Assembly: GCA_963667195.1 (NCBI GenBank)
Contig: OY762962.1
Coordinates: 2,976,001 to 3,040,000, forward strand
DNA: 64,000 nt
Direction: 5' to 3'
Source: UBA7703 sp963667195
GTDB lineage: Bacteria > Bacillota > Clostridia > Christensenellales > CAG-138
The notes below the pieces were generated by a model. It was not told where the DNA came from. It worked only from the letters and a program-made list of their open reading frames with translations, and did no database searches. Below, piece after piece: positions 36,479-45,810 of this stretch. A program made the translations under genes and the position numbers. Within the stretch, counting starts at the first letter, position 1. Each line of letters starts with the position of its first letter.

Positions 36479-36515
36479 GTGTTGGTTGCTTGTTTTCAAC
36501 TCGTTTTTCGTTTGT

Positions 36516-38312
36516 TCACACTTGATCGGATAACGCCACCGTAAAACGGAACACCGCAAATTCGCCTTCGTTTTTCGCCTCGATGGTTTCGCCTAAGTGC
36601 GACAAAATCTCGTGCACAATCGCGAGTCCGAGCCCCGTTCCGCCATCGGTATGCGCCGTATCCGCCTTGTAGAAGCGCTCGAACAGGTGCGGCAGATGCT
36701 CCTCTGGAATATGCCCCGTGTTCATGACAGAGACGATTGCGCGGTTGAATTCCTCCGAGCGCTTGATGTCCAGAATGATCACGCCATCATCGGAAGCAAA
36801 CTTGATCGCGTTGTCGATCAAAGCAATCAGCACCTGCTCAATGCGGTCGCTGTTGGAGTGCACGAGTAAGGGTTTCTCGCAATGCCATTTCTCCGTAACA
36901 CGAATGCCGCTGTAGGAGGCGACAAGGCTCGTCTGCTCCACCACCTCGCTGACGATCCCGTCGAGGTGGAAGTCGTTCTTCTCCAGTGCAATCACACCGG
37001 ATTGCAGGCGGGAGAGCTCCAATAAATCGTTGATCAGTCGGCTCAGACGCATCGATTCCCGCAGGATATAGCCGTAGTAGCGCGCCTGGTCGTCCTCTTT
37101 TTTCACGAGACCGTCGTTGAGCGCCTCCGCAAGGCTCCGAATCGAGGCGATCGGCGTTCTCAGCTCGTGGCTGACGTTCGCGACATAGTCCCTCCTCGTC
37201 TGCTCAAGCCGCTCCGCTTCCGTCACGTCCTGCGCCACGATCACCGTGCCGGGCGCAAGCTCGCTCGTCTCCTGCGAAAGCGAAACGAGCAGCAGGAGCT
37301 TTCGTTCCCCGATGGTCAGCGATTGCGTCTTGGCAATTCCGCTTTGGCGCACTTCGTCGCACAGCGGCATCACGGGCTCCAGCGCTTGCATCATGTCCTC
37401 TTCCGCGCAGGCACCGAGCAGCTGGCAGGCTGCCTGATTCTTATAGATCAGCGTGTGATCCGCTTCCAGCGCGATCACGCCTTCGCGAAGCCCGTCCAGA
37501 ATTACATGCAGGCGGTTTCGCGCGAGGATGAGGTTGCTGATGTTGCTCTGCAACTGCGTTGAAAGATGGTTCAGCGCGGCGCCGAGTTGTCCGATCTCAT
37601 CATCACGGCTTTCATCCGCGCGAACGGAGAAGTTTCCGCTCGCCATCGCGGTGGAAGCGTGCGTCATCGTTCGAATCGGCTTCGCCATCCGGCGGGAGAT
37701 AAAGTACGCGGGGATCACCATGAACACGGATGCCACCAGAGAACTGAGCATCAGTGCGCGTACAAAGCTCATCAGCGAGCTATAGACCTCCATGGATGGG
37801 CGGGTCATCAGGATTGCCCCAGTGACGCGTTGCATATTGTCCGTAATCGGAACGCCAACCACAACGCCGTCCGCGGAGCGCCACTGGGTCGAGACCACCT
37901 GTTGACCTGTTTTCACGACCTTCGAGCCGTAATCGAGGATGGATTGGCTGATATGCTGGTCAATCTTTCCGTTTTCCGAGGTGTAGGCGATCAGGGTCGC
38001 TTTCTCGTCGAAGATATAAACCCGCGTTCCCTGCTGCTCCTTCAGCGTGAAGTCCATGAAGGAATCATAGGAAATCTGGCCGGATTGCAGGCGCGTGGCA
38101 AGGCGGGACATCGACTCCGCTCTTGGAATCATCTCGTCGGCAATTCTGCGAGCGTGGACGCTCGCGCCCGCGAAAAGATACACCAGTACCGCGATGACGG
38201 ACGTGAGCACACACCCGAACACGAGATAAAAGAGAAACTTCTCGAAGATCGAGCCGTTTTTTTCGTTTGATGCTGTTGTTTTCTGCTTTTGCCGCAGATG
38301 CAAATGTTTCAT
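36516..38312 (-). CDS. Sensor histidine kinase, PhoR/WalK-like (system 1)
   Basis: 598 residues. TM1 ~25-50, an outside sensor loop ~51-181, TM2 ~182-206, HAMP (SRRMAKPIRTMTHASTAMA onward), a PAS-like domain ~265-365, HisKA with SHELRTP (His382) and an ATPase domain with GTGLGLAIVHE. It pairs with the OmpR-type regulator encoded just upstream. No good ribosome site is visible at the ATG, so translation may be coupled to the regulator gene 64 bases before. The closest groups are PhoR and WalK; the stimulus is unknown. Confidence 0.93.
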   Translation of the reverse strand: MKHLHLRQKQKTTASNEKNGSIFEKFLFYLVFGCVLTSVIAVLVYLFAGASVHARRIADEMIPRAESMSRLATRLQSGQISYDSFMDFTLKEQQGTRVYIFDEKATLIAYTSENGKIDQHISQSILDYGSKVVKTGQQVVSTQWRSADGVVVGVPITDNMQRVTGAILMTRPSMEVYSSLMSFVRALMLSSLVASVFMVIPAYFISRRMAKPIRTMTHASTAMASGNFSVRADESRDDEIGQLGAALNHLSTQLQSNISNLILARNRLHVILDGLREGVIALEADHTLIYKNQAACQLLGACAEEDMMQALEPVMPLCDEVRQSGIAKTQSLTIGERKLLLLVSLSQETSELAPGTVIVAQDVTEAERLEQTRRDYVANVSHELRTPIASIRSLAEALNDGLVKKEDDQARYYGYILRESMRLSRLINDLLELSRLQSGVIALEKNDFHLDGIVSEVVEQTSLVASYSGIRVTEKWHCEKPLLVHSNSDRIEQVLIALIDNAIKFASDDGVIILDIKRSEEFNRAIVSVMNTGHIPEEHLPHLFERFYKADTAHTDGGTGLGLAIVHEILSHLGETIEAKNEGEFAVFRFTVALSDQV

Positions 38313-38376
38313 GTTTTAAAAGGGCGCGTTCTAAGCCGCGCCTGATGGTTTGTTCAGATTTTGCCCGTTCGGTGCA

Positions 38377-39072
38377 TCAGGTATCACTGGAGCCGAACTT
38401 GTATCCAACGCCGTAGACCGTGCGGATACCCCAGCTCAGTCCGTCGTCGGGAATCTTCTGGCGAATGCGCTTAATCTGCGTGTCCACCGCGCGCGTATCG
38501 CCAAAGTAATCATATCCCCAAATCTTGGACAAGATCTGCTCGCGGTCAAACACGCGGTTGGGATGCGACGCCAAGAGATAGAGAATCTCCACTTCTTTGG
38601 GCGTAAAATCAACGGGCTTGCCCTTGATCTTCACTTCGTAATTGCTCAAGCTGATCTCGAGATCATCCAGACGAATGGTCTTTCCTTCCGTCTCCGGCTC
38701 GGCTGAGATGCGGCGGAGCACCGCCTTGATGCGCGCGATGAGCTCCCGCGCGGAAAACGGTTTCACGATATAATCGTCCGCGCCGATTTCGAGGCCGACA
38801 ACGCGGTCGATCTCCTCGCCCTTCGCCGTGAGCATGATGATCGGCACCGAGCTCTTCTGGCGAATCTCGCGGCAGGCATCCATGCCGTTTTTCTCCGGCA
38901 TCATCAAATCCATCAAGATCAGATCGGGCGCTTCGGTTTCCGCCATCTTGACCGCCTGCACGCCATTGAACGCAGATGCGTGCGTAAAGCCTTCGTTGTC
39001 GAGATAAACGCCAAGCGATTCGTGTATGATTGGCTGATCGTCACAGATCAAAATATGTGCGCTTTTTTGCAT
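38377..39072 (-). CDS. OmpR-family response regulator (system 1)
   Basis: 231 residues. The receiver domain has the acidic DD at 11-12, phospho-acceptor Asp55 (LILMDLMMPE), Thr in MLTAKG and Lys in DYIVKPFS. The C-terminal winged helix ends in TVYGVGYKF. GGGGGG lies upstream of the ATG; the longer open frame is promoter sequence. It is closely similar along its length to the regulator of system 2 three kb away. Confidence 0.95.
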   Translation of the reverse strand: MQKSAHILICDDQPIIHESLGVYLDNEGFTHASAFNGVQAVKMAETEAPDLILMDLMMPEKNGMDACREIRQKSSVPIIMLTAKGEEIDRVVGLEIGADDYIVKPFSARELIARIKAVLRRISAEPETEGKTIRLDDLEISLSNYEVKIKGKPVDFTPKEVEILYLLASHPNRVFDREQILSKIWGYDYFGDTRAVDTQIKRIRQKIPDDGLSWGIRTVYGVGYKFGSSDT

Positions 39073-39096
39073 GGTGGAGACCCCCCTTTTGCATTG

Positions 39097-39125
39097 ATTA
39101 TAGTATGCGCTCTGCCACAATTCAA
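39097..39125 (-). promoter_or_regulatory. Promoter of two-component system 1
   Basis: TTGAAT, a 17-base spacer, TATAAT, 25 bases upstream of the regulator start. An imperfect inverted repeat (CATCCCGACAGGATG, at about 39128-39142) overlaps the upstream side. Confidence 0.75.
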
Positions 39126-39230
39126 CACATCCCGACAGGATGTCGAAATTGTACACGATTCGTACAAGATCGGCTTGAATTCCGCGATTTTGTCGCACTA
39201 TTTTACGGATTCGCGTGTAGTTTTCAAAGA

Positions 39231-39256
39231 AACGGCACGGATCAAACCGTGCCGTT
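39231..39256 (-). terminator. Terminator after the second histidine kinase gene
   Basis: A 10-bp perfect stem AACGGCACGG with its complement, a 6-base loop, then TCTTT. Confidence 0.8.
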
Positions 39257-39263
39257 GACTGTA

Positions 39264-41219
39264 TTAGCGTTTCTTCGTACTCTTCTCGTTTGGTTGCTTC
39301 ACGGACTTGTTGCCCTTGTCGATCTTTTTCTCGTGTTGCCGCTTTGGAATCACCTCATACGGCGCATCCTGCGAGCCCCGCTCCTGCCGCCGGTACACGG
39401 TGGTGCCGTCGTCCTGAATCACAACATCCGCACCGACAGGGCCTAGGGCAATCGCGTTGCTGATGTAGTTCTTGAGCGTAAAGTGGAAGCTGGTTCCCTC
39501 GCCGGGTCTGCTCTCCACATAGATGTTCTCACCGAGCTTGTCGATGATCTGCTTGGCGATGGAGAGCCCCAGTCCGGTTCCGCCCTCTTTGCGGGAGCGA
39601 TCCGTCTTAAAGAAGCGCTCGAACACATGCGGCAGGTCGTTGGGATCAATGCCGCAGCCGGTGTCCGCCACCGTCACGAGAATGCGCTCGCCCGCCGTCT
39701 CCGCGGCGCGGATGGTGATGCTTCCGCCTTCCGGCGTGTAGTGCATCGCGTTGTCGATGAGGATGACGAGCAGCTGCTCCACACGATCCTCGTCCGTCAT
39801 CGCAAACGGAATCTCTTCCAGCTCCAGCTTGAGGTTAATGCCGCGCTGCGCCGCTTCGTTGAGATAGTTCTGCCGCGTGTCCTGCAACAGCTCCGTGAGG
39901 TTGACCGCGTGCAGATCCATATGCTCCGTGCCGGATTGCAGACGCGAAAGCTCCAGCATGTCCGTAATCAGGCGCGAAAGGCGAATGACCTCGCGCAGCA
40001 TGATGCGGTAATAGCGCTGACGCGTCTCCTCGTCCGTAATCATTCCATCGCTGAGCGGCTCCAGCAGCCCGCGCACGGCGGTTAGCGGAGTACGCAGCTC
40101 GTGGCTGACGTTCGCCACGTAATCCCGGCGTGTCTTTTCGAGCCGTTCCAGATCGGTTACGTCCTTAAAGAGGCCGACGACACCGGTGCATTCGCCTGCC
40201 TCGTCGGTCACGGGCACGATCGTGATCCAGAGAGCGCGCTCGTTTGGCAGCGTGTAATGCATGCTCGCGGGTTCGCGAGAGTCGTACACCGCGCGGAACA
40301 GCTCCCAGATCGACTCGTCCGGCACGAGGTCCATCGGCACCTTGACCTCCACCGCGCCAAACATCTTCATGAGTGCGGGATTGTAGTGCGTCAGGCATCC
40401 GATGTTGTCGATGGCGGCGACGCCGTCCGTAAAGCTCGAAAGAAGCTGGTTGAGCTGTCGCTTCTCGCTTTGCAATTGATAGATCGTCTGCGCAAGGTTG
40501 TCGCAGAGGGTGTTGAGCGCGCGGGCAAGGATGCCGATTTCGCCGGACGCCCGCTCGTTTGCGCGCACATCAAAGTGTCCCTTGGACATCTCGATGGCGG
40601 CGTTGCTCATCTCATGCAGTGGCTTACTCAGCCTGCTCGTGCTGATGGCGACCAGCAGCATGACTACGGGCATAATCGCAAAGATCGTACCCGTGAGCAC
40701 ATTGTTGAGCTGATTAAATGCGCTCTGAATGCGCTGAATCTGCTTGATGACGAGGATTCCGCCGGAGACGTTTCCTTCCGCATCGCGAACGGGAATGCCG
40801 ACTGAGACTGCTGTTTCGCCGTTGAGCAGCTTAAGGTCGTTGTTCTCGACCGTCTGCCCGCGCAGAATGTTTTGAATCTCCGCGCGGTAGTATTCGCCAA
40901 AGTCCTGCATGTCCACCGTGCTGCCGATGTTGCGCACGATGAGCGGCTTGCCGAGTTCGTCCGCAATCATGATCGCGGATTCGCTCGCGAGCGTTTGCTT
41001 TTCAATCAATCGCTGAAAAGCCGCCTCTTCCATGTTGCCGTTTTTGTACTCTTCATAGATTTGGCGGGTCACCTCAGCTTCCGGCTCGAGATTTGCCATC
41101 TCGATGGAGATATAGGTGTTTTTTCCGACATACGTATAAGCCGCTAGCAAAATGACGTTTGCCAGCAGCAATGCAATGATCGATACGATTAAAATTCGCC
41201 AGTAAAAGACGCTGCGCAT
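39264..41219 (-). CDS. Sensor histidine kinase, PhoR/WalK-like (system 2)
   Basis: 651 residues with the same layout as the system 1 kinase: TM1 ~10-30, a sensor loop ~31-173, TM2 ~174-194, HAMP, a PAS-like domain, SHELRTP (His373), and GTGLGLSIAKQ in the ATPase domain. It carries an extra ~60-residue C-terminal extension after the ATPase domain, ending in a Lys-rich tail (KQPNEKSTKKR). The ATG is 14 bases after the regulator stop. The basic tail is unusual and may touch membrane or nucleic acid; that is inference. Confidence 0.93.
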   Translation of the reverse strand: MRSVFYWRILIVSIIALLLANVILLAAYTYVGKNTYISIEMANLEPEAEVTRQIYEEYKNGNMEEAAFQRLIEKQTLASESAIMIADELGKPLIVRNIGSTVDMQDFGEYYRAEIQNILRGQTVENNDLKLLNGETAVSVGIPVRDAEGNVSGGILVIKQIQRIQSAFNQLNNVLTGTIFAIMPVVMLLVAISTSRLSKPLHEMSNAAIEMSKGHFDVRANERASGEIGILARALNTLCDNLAQTIYQLQSEKRQLNQLLSSFTDGVAAIDNIGCLTHYNPALMKMFGAVEVKVPMDLVPDESIWELFRAVYDSREPASMHYTLPNERALWITIVPVTDEAGECTGVVGLFKDVTDLERLEKTRRDYVANVSHELRTPLTAVRGLLEPLSDGMITDEETRQRYYRIMLREVIRLSRLITDMLELSRLQSGTEHMDLHAVNLTELLQDTRQNYLNEAAQRGINLKLELEEIPFAMTDEDRVEQLLVILIDNAMHYTPEGGSITIRAAETAGERILVTVADTGCGIDPNDLPHVFERFFKTDRSRKEGGTGLGLSIAKQIIDKLGENIYVESRPGEGTSFHFTLKNYISNAIALGPVGADVVIQDDGTTVYRRQERGSQDAPYEVIPKRQHEKKIDKGNKSVKQPNEKSTKKR

Positions 41220-41233
41220 GTCAGGGAATCGAC

Positions 41234-41914
41234 TTACTCGGTCTCAAACTTATAGCCGACACCGTAGATGGTCTTGATGCTCCAACCAAGGCCGGTCGAA
41301 TCCAGCTTGGCGCGGATGCGCTTGATGTGCGTGTCCACCGTGCGCGTTTCGCCCGCGAAGTCATAACCCCAAACGCGGGAAAGAAGCTGTTCGCGCGTGA
41401 ACACCTGCCCCGGATTGGAGGCAAGCATATGCAGAATCTCGATCTCTTTGGGCGTGCAGATCACGGGCTGATTGCGCAGCGTGACCGTATAGCTCTTGAG
41501 GTCGATGGTGAGTCCGTTGTAGGTGATGACGCTCGTGTCGCTCTTGGGCTGCTCGCTAGCGCGGCGGAGCACCGCCTTGATGCGGGCGACGACTTCACGC
41601 GGGCTGAAGGGCTTGACGATATAGTCGTCCGCGCCGAGTTCCAGTCCAACGATGCGGTCGATCTCCTCGCCCTTTGCGGTGAGCATGAGAATCGGCAGTT
41701 GCGAGGTTTTGCGGATCTCGCGGCAAACCTCGATGCCGCTCATCTTCGGCATCATGATATCCAGCACACAGAGCACAACCTCCGGCGTGATGCTTTCAAT
41801 GGCGGATACGCCGTCGAACGCATCGACAACCTCGAACCCTTCGGCCTTGAGATAAATGCCAAGCGCCTCGTGTACGACCTGATCGTCGTCTGCAATTAAA
41901 ACCTTTTGCGCCAT
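41234..41914 (-). CDS. OmpR-family response regulator (system 2)
   Basis: 226 residues. Receiver with DDD at 9-11, phospho-acceptor Asp52 (CVLDIMMPK), MLTAKGEE and DYIVKPFSPRE; C-terminal winged helix ending TIYGVGYKFE. AAGGAGC precedes the ATG. Nearly every motif matches the system 1 regulator, which points to duplication of the whole two-gene unit. A TATACT near 41969 is a possible -10. Confidence 0.95.
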   Translation of the reverse strand: MAQKVLIADDDQVVHEALGIYLKAEGFEVVDAFDGVSAIESITPEVVLCVLDIMMPKMSGIEVCREIRKTSQLPILMLTAKGEEIDRIVGLELGADDYIVKPFSPREVVARIKAVLRRASEQPKSDTSVITYNGLTIDLKSYTVTLRNQPVICTPKEIEILHMLASNPGQVFTREQLLSRVWGYDFAGETRTVDTHIKRIRAKLDSTGLGWSIKTIYGVGYKFETE

Positions 41915-42018
41915 AGTTTGCTCCTTGTTTCGTTCTCGACTTTCTTGTATAAAACCATATGATTCAGTATAACACATTTGTTTAGAAGCCGCATAGTCTC
42001 GCGGTTTCTTATTTTAGT

Positions 42019-42663
42019 TCATTTTGCGAGCGACTTTGCGACCTCGCCGACATACGCCGCGTCCTGCTCCATGACCTCGACCAGCGAACGGTTATAGATG
42101 CCGCTCGCCGGATGATAAAGCGGAATCACGGAGAACGTCTCGCCTTCGATCACGAGGGTCTGAATCGTTCCGTGCGCCTGCCCGATCACCGGAGGCTTTG
42201 CTCCCGCAAGCGCGAACAAGGCTTTGAGCGGCGTGTTGCCGAGTGTTAAGATCAGCTTCGGCGAGATGTGCAGTATTTCTGTTCGCAAAAGCGGCAGCGA
42301 GGCCTTCACCTCCGCGGGCAGTGGCGTGCGGTTTCGCGTGCTCTTTTCGGAGCGCACGACCGGACGGTACTTGACGACGTTGGTGATATACGCGTCCTCG
42401 CGCATCACGCCGAATCGGCAGAAGAGCGCATCGAGCTGTTTACCCGCCTTGCCGACGAACGGATGACCAAGCTTGGTCTCCTCCGCGCCGGGGGCTTCGC
42501 CGATGAGCAGGATGCGGCTGTTGCGCCTGCCTTCGCCGAAGACCGGCTTGCGGTATTCGCCCTGCGGATCATCCTTGACCGCGAGGGTAAACAGGCGCGT
42601 GCGTTCCCGCGTATACGCCTCTTCCAGCGCACAAGTTCCGATCGTTTCCCCCTGCATCGTCAC
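42019..42663 (-). CDS. Uracil-DNA glycosylase, family 4-like, lacking Fe-S cysteines
   Basis: 214 residues. The UDG core is clear: ILLIGEAPGAEETKLGHPFVGKAG (read in two parts), then ITNVVKYRP, and LYHPAS with the late catalytic His. In family 4 enzymes four cysteines hold a 4Fe-4S cluster; here the expected cysteine positions read VVKY and VKAS, and the N-terminal CxxC pair is also missing. A cluster-free variant is therefore likely. The GTG start is 8 bases after GGAGG, which sits at the end of the PBP gene, so the two are coupled. Confidence 0.88.
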   Translation of the reverse strand: MTMQGETIGTCALEEAYTRERTRLFTLAVKDDPQGEYRKPVFGEGRRNSRILLIGEAPGAEETKLGHPFVGKAGKQLDALFCRFGVMREDAYITNVVKYRPVVRSEKSTRNRTPLPAEVKASLPLLRTEILHISPKLILTLGNTPLKALFALAGAKPPVIGQAHGTIQTLVIEGETFSVIPLYHPASGIYNRSLVEVMEQDAAYVGEVAKSLAK

Positions 42664-42667
42664 GGCG

Positions 42668-45385
42668 TTAACCTCCGTTGTTGTTTTGCGTGAGCTGCGA
42701 CATATAGTTCTGCAGCGCGAGGAAGTCTGTGTTGAGCTTTTGATACAGCGGCTCGATTTCGGAATACTGGTAGCCGCTGAGCGCAACCTGGAGGCTCGCA
42801 ATCTCATCCTTGAGCGTATCGCTCATCTCCTTGGGTACGTTCGCTGCTCCGTTGAGATAGTCCGTCACCTGCTGAATCAAGTCCTGCGACTGCGTCTTGA
42901 GCGCGAAGATGGAAAGCGATCCATCCGCATGCACCGTGCAGGTCTTCATGCTGGCGACAAACTCGTCGGTCGTCAGCTCCGTGCGCACCGCGGTCGGCAG
43001 CGCCTTGAGCAGATACTCGTCGTCAAACTGATACAGCGGATTGTCGGGCCGGATCAGGATATAGCTCACCTGCTGTACGGAATCCGCCGGGCAGAATTCG
43101 GTTGCGAGCGCGTTTTCCGCCGTGCAGATGTTGAGCGTCACATGCATGTCGCAGTATTCCGTCGGCGCTTTGTCCGCAAGGTACCATTCGGTCACAGGCT
43201 TGTGCTCTTCATCTGCTTTGCAAGCGTCTGTTGCGAGTAGTCCCGAAACCGAGCAAACGGTGCGCTTGACGAGGCCGAGCGACGTCGGGTCTTCATCGAT
43301 GATCGGCTTATCGGCTAAGCCTTCGTGGATCTTTGCCATATAGGCCTGCCAGAGCGGAGCTGCTTCGTTTCCGCCGGAAGAGCCTTTTTTGAGCTTGTTG
43401 ACTGGGTAATCGTGACCGACCCAGAGCGTCGATACATAGTAGGGCGTCATGCCTGCAAAATAGACGCTCGCGTAATCGGAGTTGGTGCCCGTCTTTCCGG
43501 CGACAGTCATGTCTTCTATCTTCGCCTTGGTGCCGGTGCCGGTCTTCACCGCGTCCGTCATCATATCCACGAGCATCCAAGCGGTGCTCGCCTGGAACAC
43601 GCGGTGCGTATCGCGCACCTCGTCCGCGTCCAGAATGACGTTGCCTTGCGCGTCCAGAACCTTCGTAAACGACAGCGGCTCCTGATAGACGCCCTCGTTG
43701 GCGATGGTCGAGTAAGCAGCTGCCATCTGAATCGGCGTCAAGCCGGAGGTGCCGAGCGCGAGGCCAGCGCCGTCCACGTTGATCTTGTTCTCGGTGGCGC
43801 CGAGGTTATACAGATACTGCGCCGAGATGGCGGGCGTCACGTCGTCCATCAGAATGTGTGCCGCGGGCACGTTGAGGGAGCTCACGATCGCGCGGCGGAA
43901 CGTAACCGGCCCATAACGCGAATCCAGTCCGCCGGAAGGATACCCCTTTTCCGTCGTCCAGCCGTTGATCGGACCATCCATGTTGTAGGTGATGCTTCCC
44001 GGCGAGTAGCCGAGGTCCAGCGCAGGTCCGTAGACCGCGAGAGGCTTGATGGAAGATCCAACCTCTGTGTAGCTCTGCGAGGCGCGGTTGAGTCCCTTGC
44101 GTACGGTCGGCTCGTCTCTTCCGCCGATCACCGCGCGTAGTTCGCCTGTGTGATAGTCCATCACAACGGCAGCGGCCTGCGGTTCGACGGTTTCGAGCAC
44201 GGTTCCGTCCTCTTTTGTCTCCACCATCAGGGACTTGGATGTGTCCGCGAGCGAGGGATAGTTTTGCCAGGTGCTCAGCGTATCCTGCACGGTCTTCTGA
44301 ATCGTCGGATCGACCGTGGTATAGATATGATATCCGCTGGTGCGGAGTTCGTTTTCAATCGCGCTGCGGTTTGCGCTCGTGTTGCTCAACCCGCGCTTCT
44401 CGAGAAGGTGGGTCACCACGTCGCTGATGGCATACTCCACGAAATACGCCATGTCCGACATCTGCTTCTGCTGGCTGACTTCGACGATGTTCACCTGCTC
44501 GGTCAGCGCGCTATTGTATTGATCCTTCGTGATGAAGCCCGCCTGATACATGCGCGAGAGAACCTGATCCGTTCTTGCGTTGGTGACCTCCATCTTGTCG
44601 CGCTGATACATGTTCTTGCGTGGGTCGTAGCGGTACGGTGCCTGCGTGAGTCCCGCAAGCATCGCACACTCGCGAATGCTCAGTTCGGAGAGTTCCTTGC
44701 CGAAATAGTCCTTGGCACCGCTCTTGACGCCATAGTTGCTTTCGCCGAGGTCAACGTCGTTGAGATACGCTTCGAGAATCGTGTCTTTGTCAACGATGGT
44801 CTCCAATTCAAGCGCGAGGTACGCTTCCTGAATCTTGCGCTTATAGTTTCTCTGTGCGCCGAGCACCTTGTTTTTAATCAGCTGCTGCGTGATCGTGCTG
44901 CCGCCGGAAGAGTTGCTGTTGCCAAGGATTTCCAGCGCCGCGGAAAACAGACGCTTGAAGTCCACACCGCTGTGCTTATAGAAGCGGACATCCTCCACCG
45001 CGATAAACGCGTTTTTGAGCATGTCGGGAATGTCTTCGATATTCGCCCAGTCGCGGTATTCTACATCCGCAATCGAGCTGATGAGGTTTCCGTTCATGTC
45101 GTAAAGATAGCTCGTGTAATCCGAAATCGTGAGCTGCGCCACGTCCAGCGACGGCGTCGTTTCGACATACGCCTTCACCACACCAAGCAGAAGCCCCATG
45201 CCGATAAAGCCAACGACAATAAACGCCAGCACCGTGAGCTTGAGCGACGTAAACACGACGCCGAGCAAAAACGAGTGCGGCTTTTTCCGCTCCGTGAAGA
45301 GCGGTTGGTTTTCTTCCTGTTGGGTTGTGTTGCGCGATTGGTCTTTCTGCGACTCCAGCCGAAAGAACGGATTGTTTTTTGCCAT
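42668..45385 (-). CDS. Class A penicillin-binding protein (PBP1A type)
   Basis: 905 residues. A cytoplasmic start (~55 residues) and one membrane helix (VVFTSLKLTVLAFIVVGFIG) are followed by the GT51 transglycosylase domain (FIAVEDVRFYKHSGVDFKRL, GGSTITQQLIKN). The transpeptidase domain has SSIK, SLN and KTGT active-site motifs. After it, ~200 residues include several cysteines and a coiled region. It polymerises and crosslinks peptidoglycan outside the membrane. The ATG (MAKNNPFF) follows AAGGTG; the longer open frame has no site. Confidence 0.95.
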   Translation of the reverse strand: MAKNNPFFRLESQKDQSRNTTQQEENQPLFTERKKPHSFLLGVVFTSLKLTVLAFIVVGFIGMGLLLGVVKAYVETTPSLDVAQLTISDYTSYLYDMNGNLISSIADVEYRDWANIEDIPDMLKNAFIAVEDVRFYKHSGVDFKRLFSAALEILGNSNSSGGSTITQQLIKNKVLGAQRNYKRKIQEAYLALELETIVDKDTILEAYLNDVDLGESNYGVKSGAKDYFGKELSELSIRECAMLAGLTQAPYRYDPRKNMYQRDKMEVTNARTDQVLSRMYQAGFITKDQYNSALTEQVNIVEVSQQKQMSDMAYFVEYAISDVVTHLLEKRGLSNTSANRSAIENELRTSGYHIYTTVDPTIQKTVQDTLSTWQNYPSLADTSKSLMVETKEDGTVLETVEPQAAAVVMDYHTGELRAVIGGRDEPTVRKGLNRASQSYTEVGSSIKPLAVYGPALDLGYSPGSITYNMDGPINGWTTEKGYPSGGLDSRYGPVTFRRAIVSSLNVPAAHILMDDVTPAISAQYLYNLGATENKINVDGAGLALGTSGLTPIQMAAAYSTIANEGVYQEPLSFTKVLDAQGNVILDADEVRDTHRVFQASTAWMLVDMMTDAVKTGTGTKAKIEDMTVAGKTGTNSDYASVYFAGMTPYYVSTLWVGHDYPVNKLKKGSSGGNEAAPLWQAYMAKIHEGLADKPIIDEDPTSLGLVKRTVCSVSGLLATDACKADEEHKPVTEWYLADKAPTEYCDMHVTLNICTAENALATEFCPADSVQQVSYILIRPDNPLYQFDDEYLLKALPTAVRTELTTDEFVASMKTCTVHADGSLSIFALKTQSQDLIQQVTDYLNGAANVPKEMSDTLKDEIASLQVALSGYQYSEIEPLYQKLNTDFLALQNYMSQLTQNNNGG

Positions 45386-45626
45386 CAATTGTTTCACCTT
45401 ATCTAAAGTCGTGGTTATTATAGCATAGCCCGACTTAGGCTTGCATGAAAGCCGCAAAAAGTTCATACTTTCCGATATTTTATGCGACATTCGCCGTCGA
45501 ATCTTGTGGAAATCTTATGGCATTTCACGAACAAAACGCAAGAAATGTTTGAAAATCCGAGTGAAATCCTGCGAATCAATGATTCCACCGCCGGAAAAAA
45601 CATTGACGAAAACGAGAAATTTTGTC

Positions 45627-45655
45627 TTTACAAATTTCCGGGTTTCCACTATAAT
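45627..45655 (+). promoter_or_regulatory. Promoter of tRNA-Ala
   Basis: TTTACA, a 17-base spacer, TATAAT; it starts transcription a few bases before the tRNA. Confidence 0.85.
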
Positions 45656-45669
45656 AGCACTTGCGTCTC

Positions 45670-45746
45670 GGGGCTTTAGCGAAGTTGGCTATCGCGCTAC
45701 ACTGGCAGTGTAGAGATCACCGGTTCGAATCCGGTAAGCTCCACCA
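45670..45746 (+). tRNA. tRNA-Ala (anticodon GGC)
   Basis: A 77-base cloverleaf. The acceptor stem GGGGCTT pairs with AAGCTCC (one wobble). The anticodon stem CTACA encloses CTGGCAG, giving GGC. The T arm has GGTTCGAATCC, and CCA is encoded. It has its own promoter and terminator and marks the left edge of the accessory region. Confidence 0.95.
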
Positions 45747-45749
45747 AAC

Positions 45750-45783
45750 AACAAAAACGTCCCAAATCGGGGCGTTTTTTGTT
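45750..45783 (+). terminator. Terminator of tRNA-Ala
   Basis: A GC core ACGTCCC/GGGGCGT extended by A/T pairs, then a T run. Confidence 0.85.
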
Positions 45784-45810
45784 GCTCTTTACTCGATAAC
45801 TCGCGACGAA

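Noticed and set aside
36351..36515. Possible T-box before tyrS
   Set aside because: The space is too short and is filled by the terminator of the kinase gene; no T-box sequence was found.
44150..45406. 418-codon plus-strand open frame opposite the PBP gene
   Set aside because: Antisense shadow of a clear PBP1A gene; composition is not protein-like.
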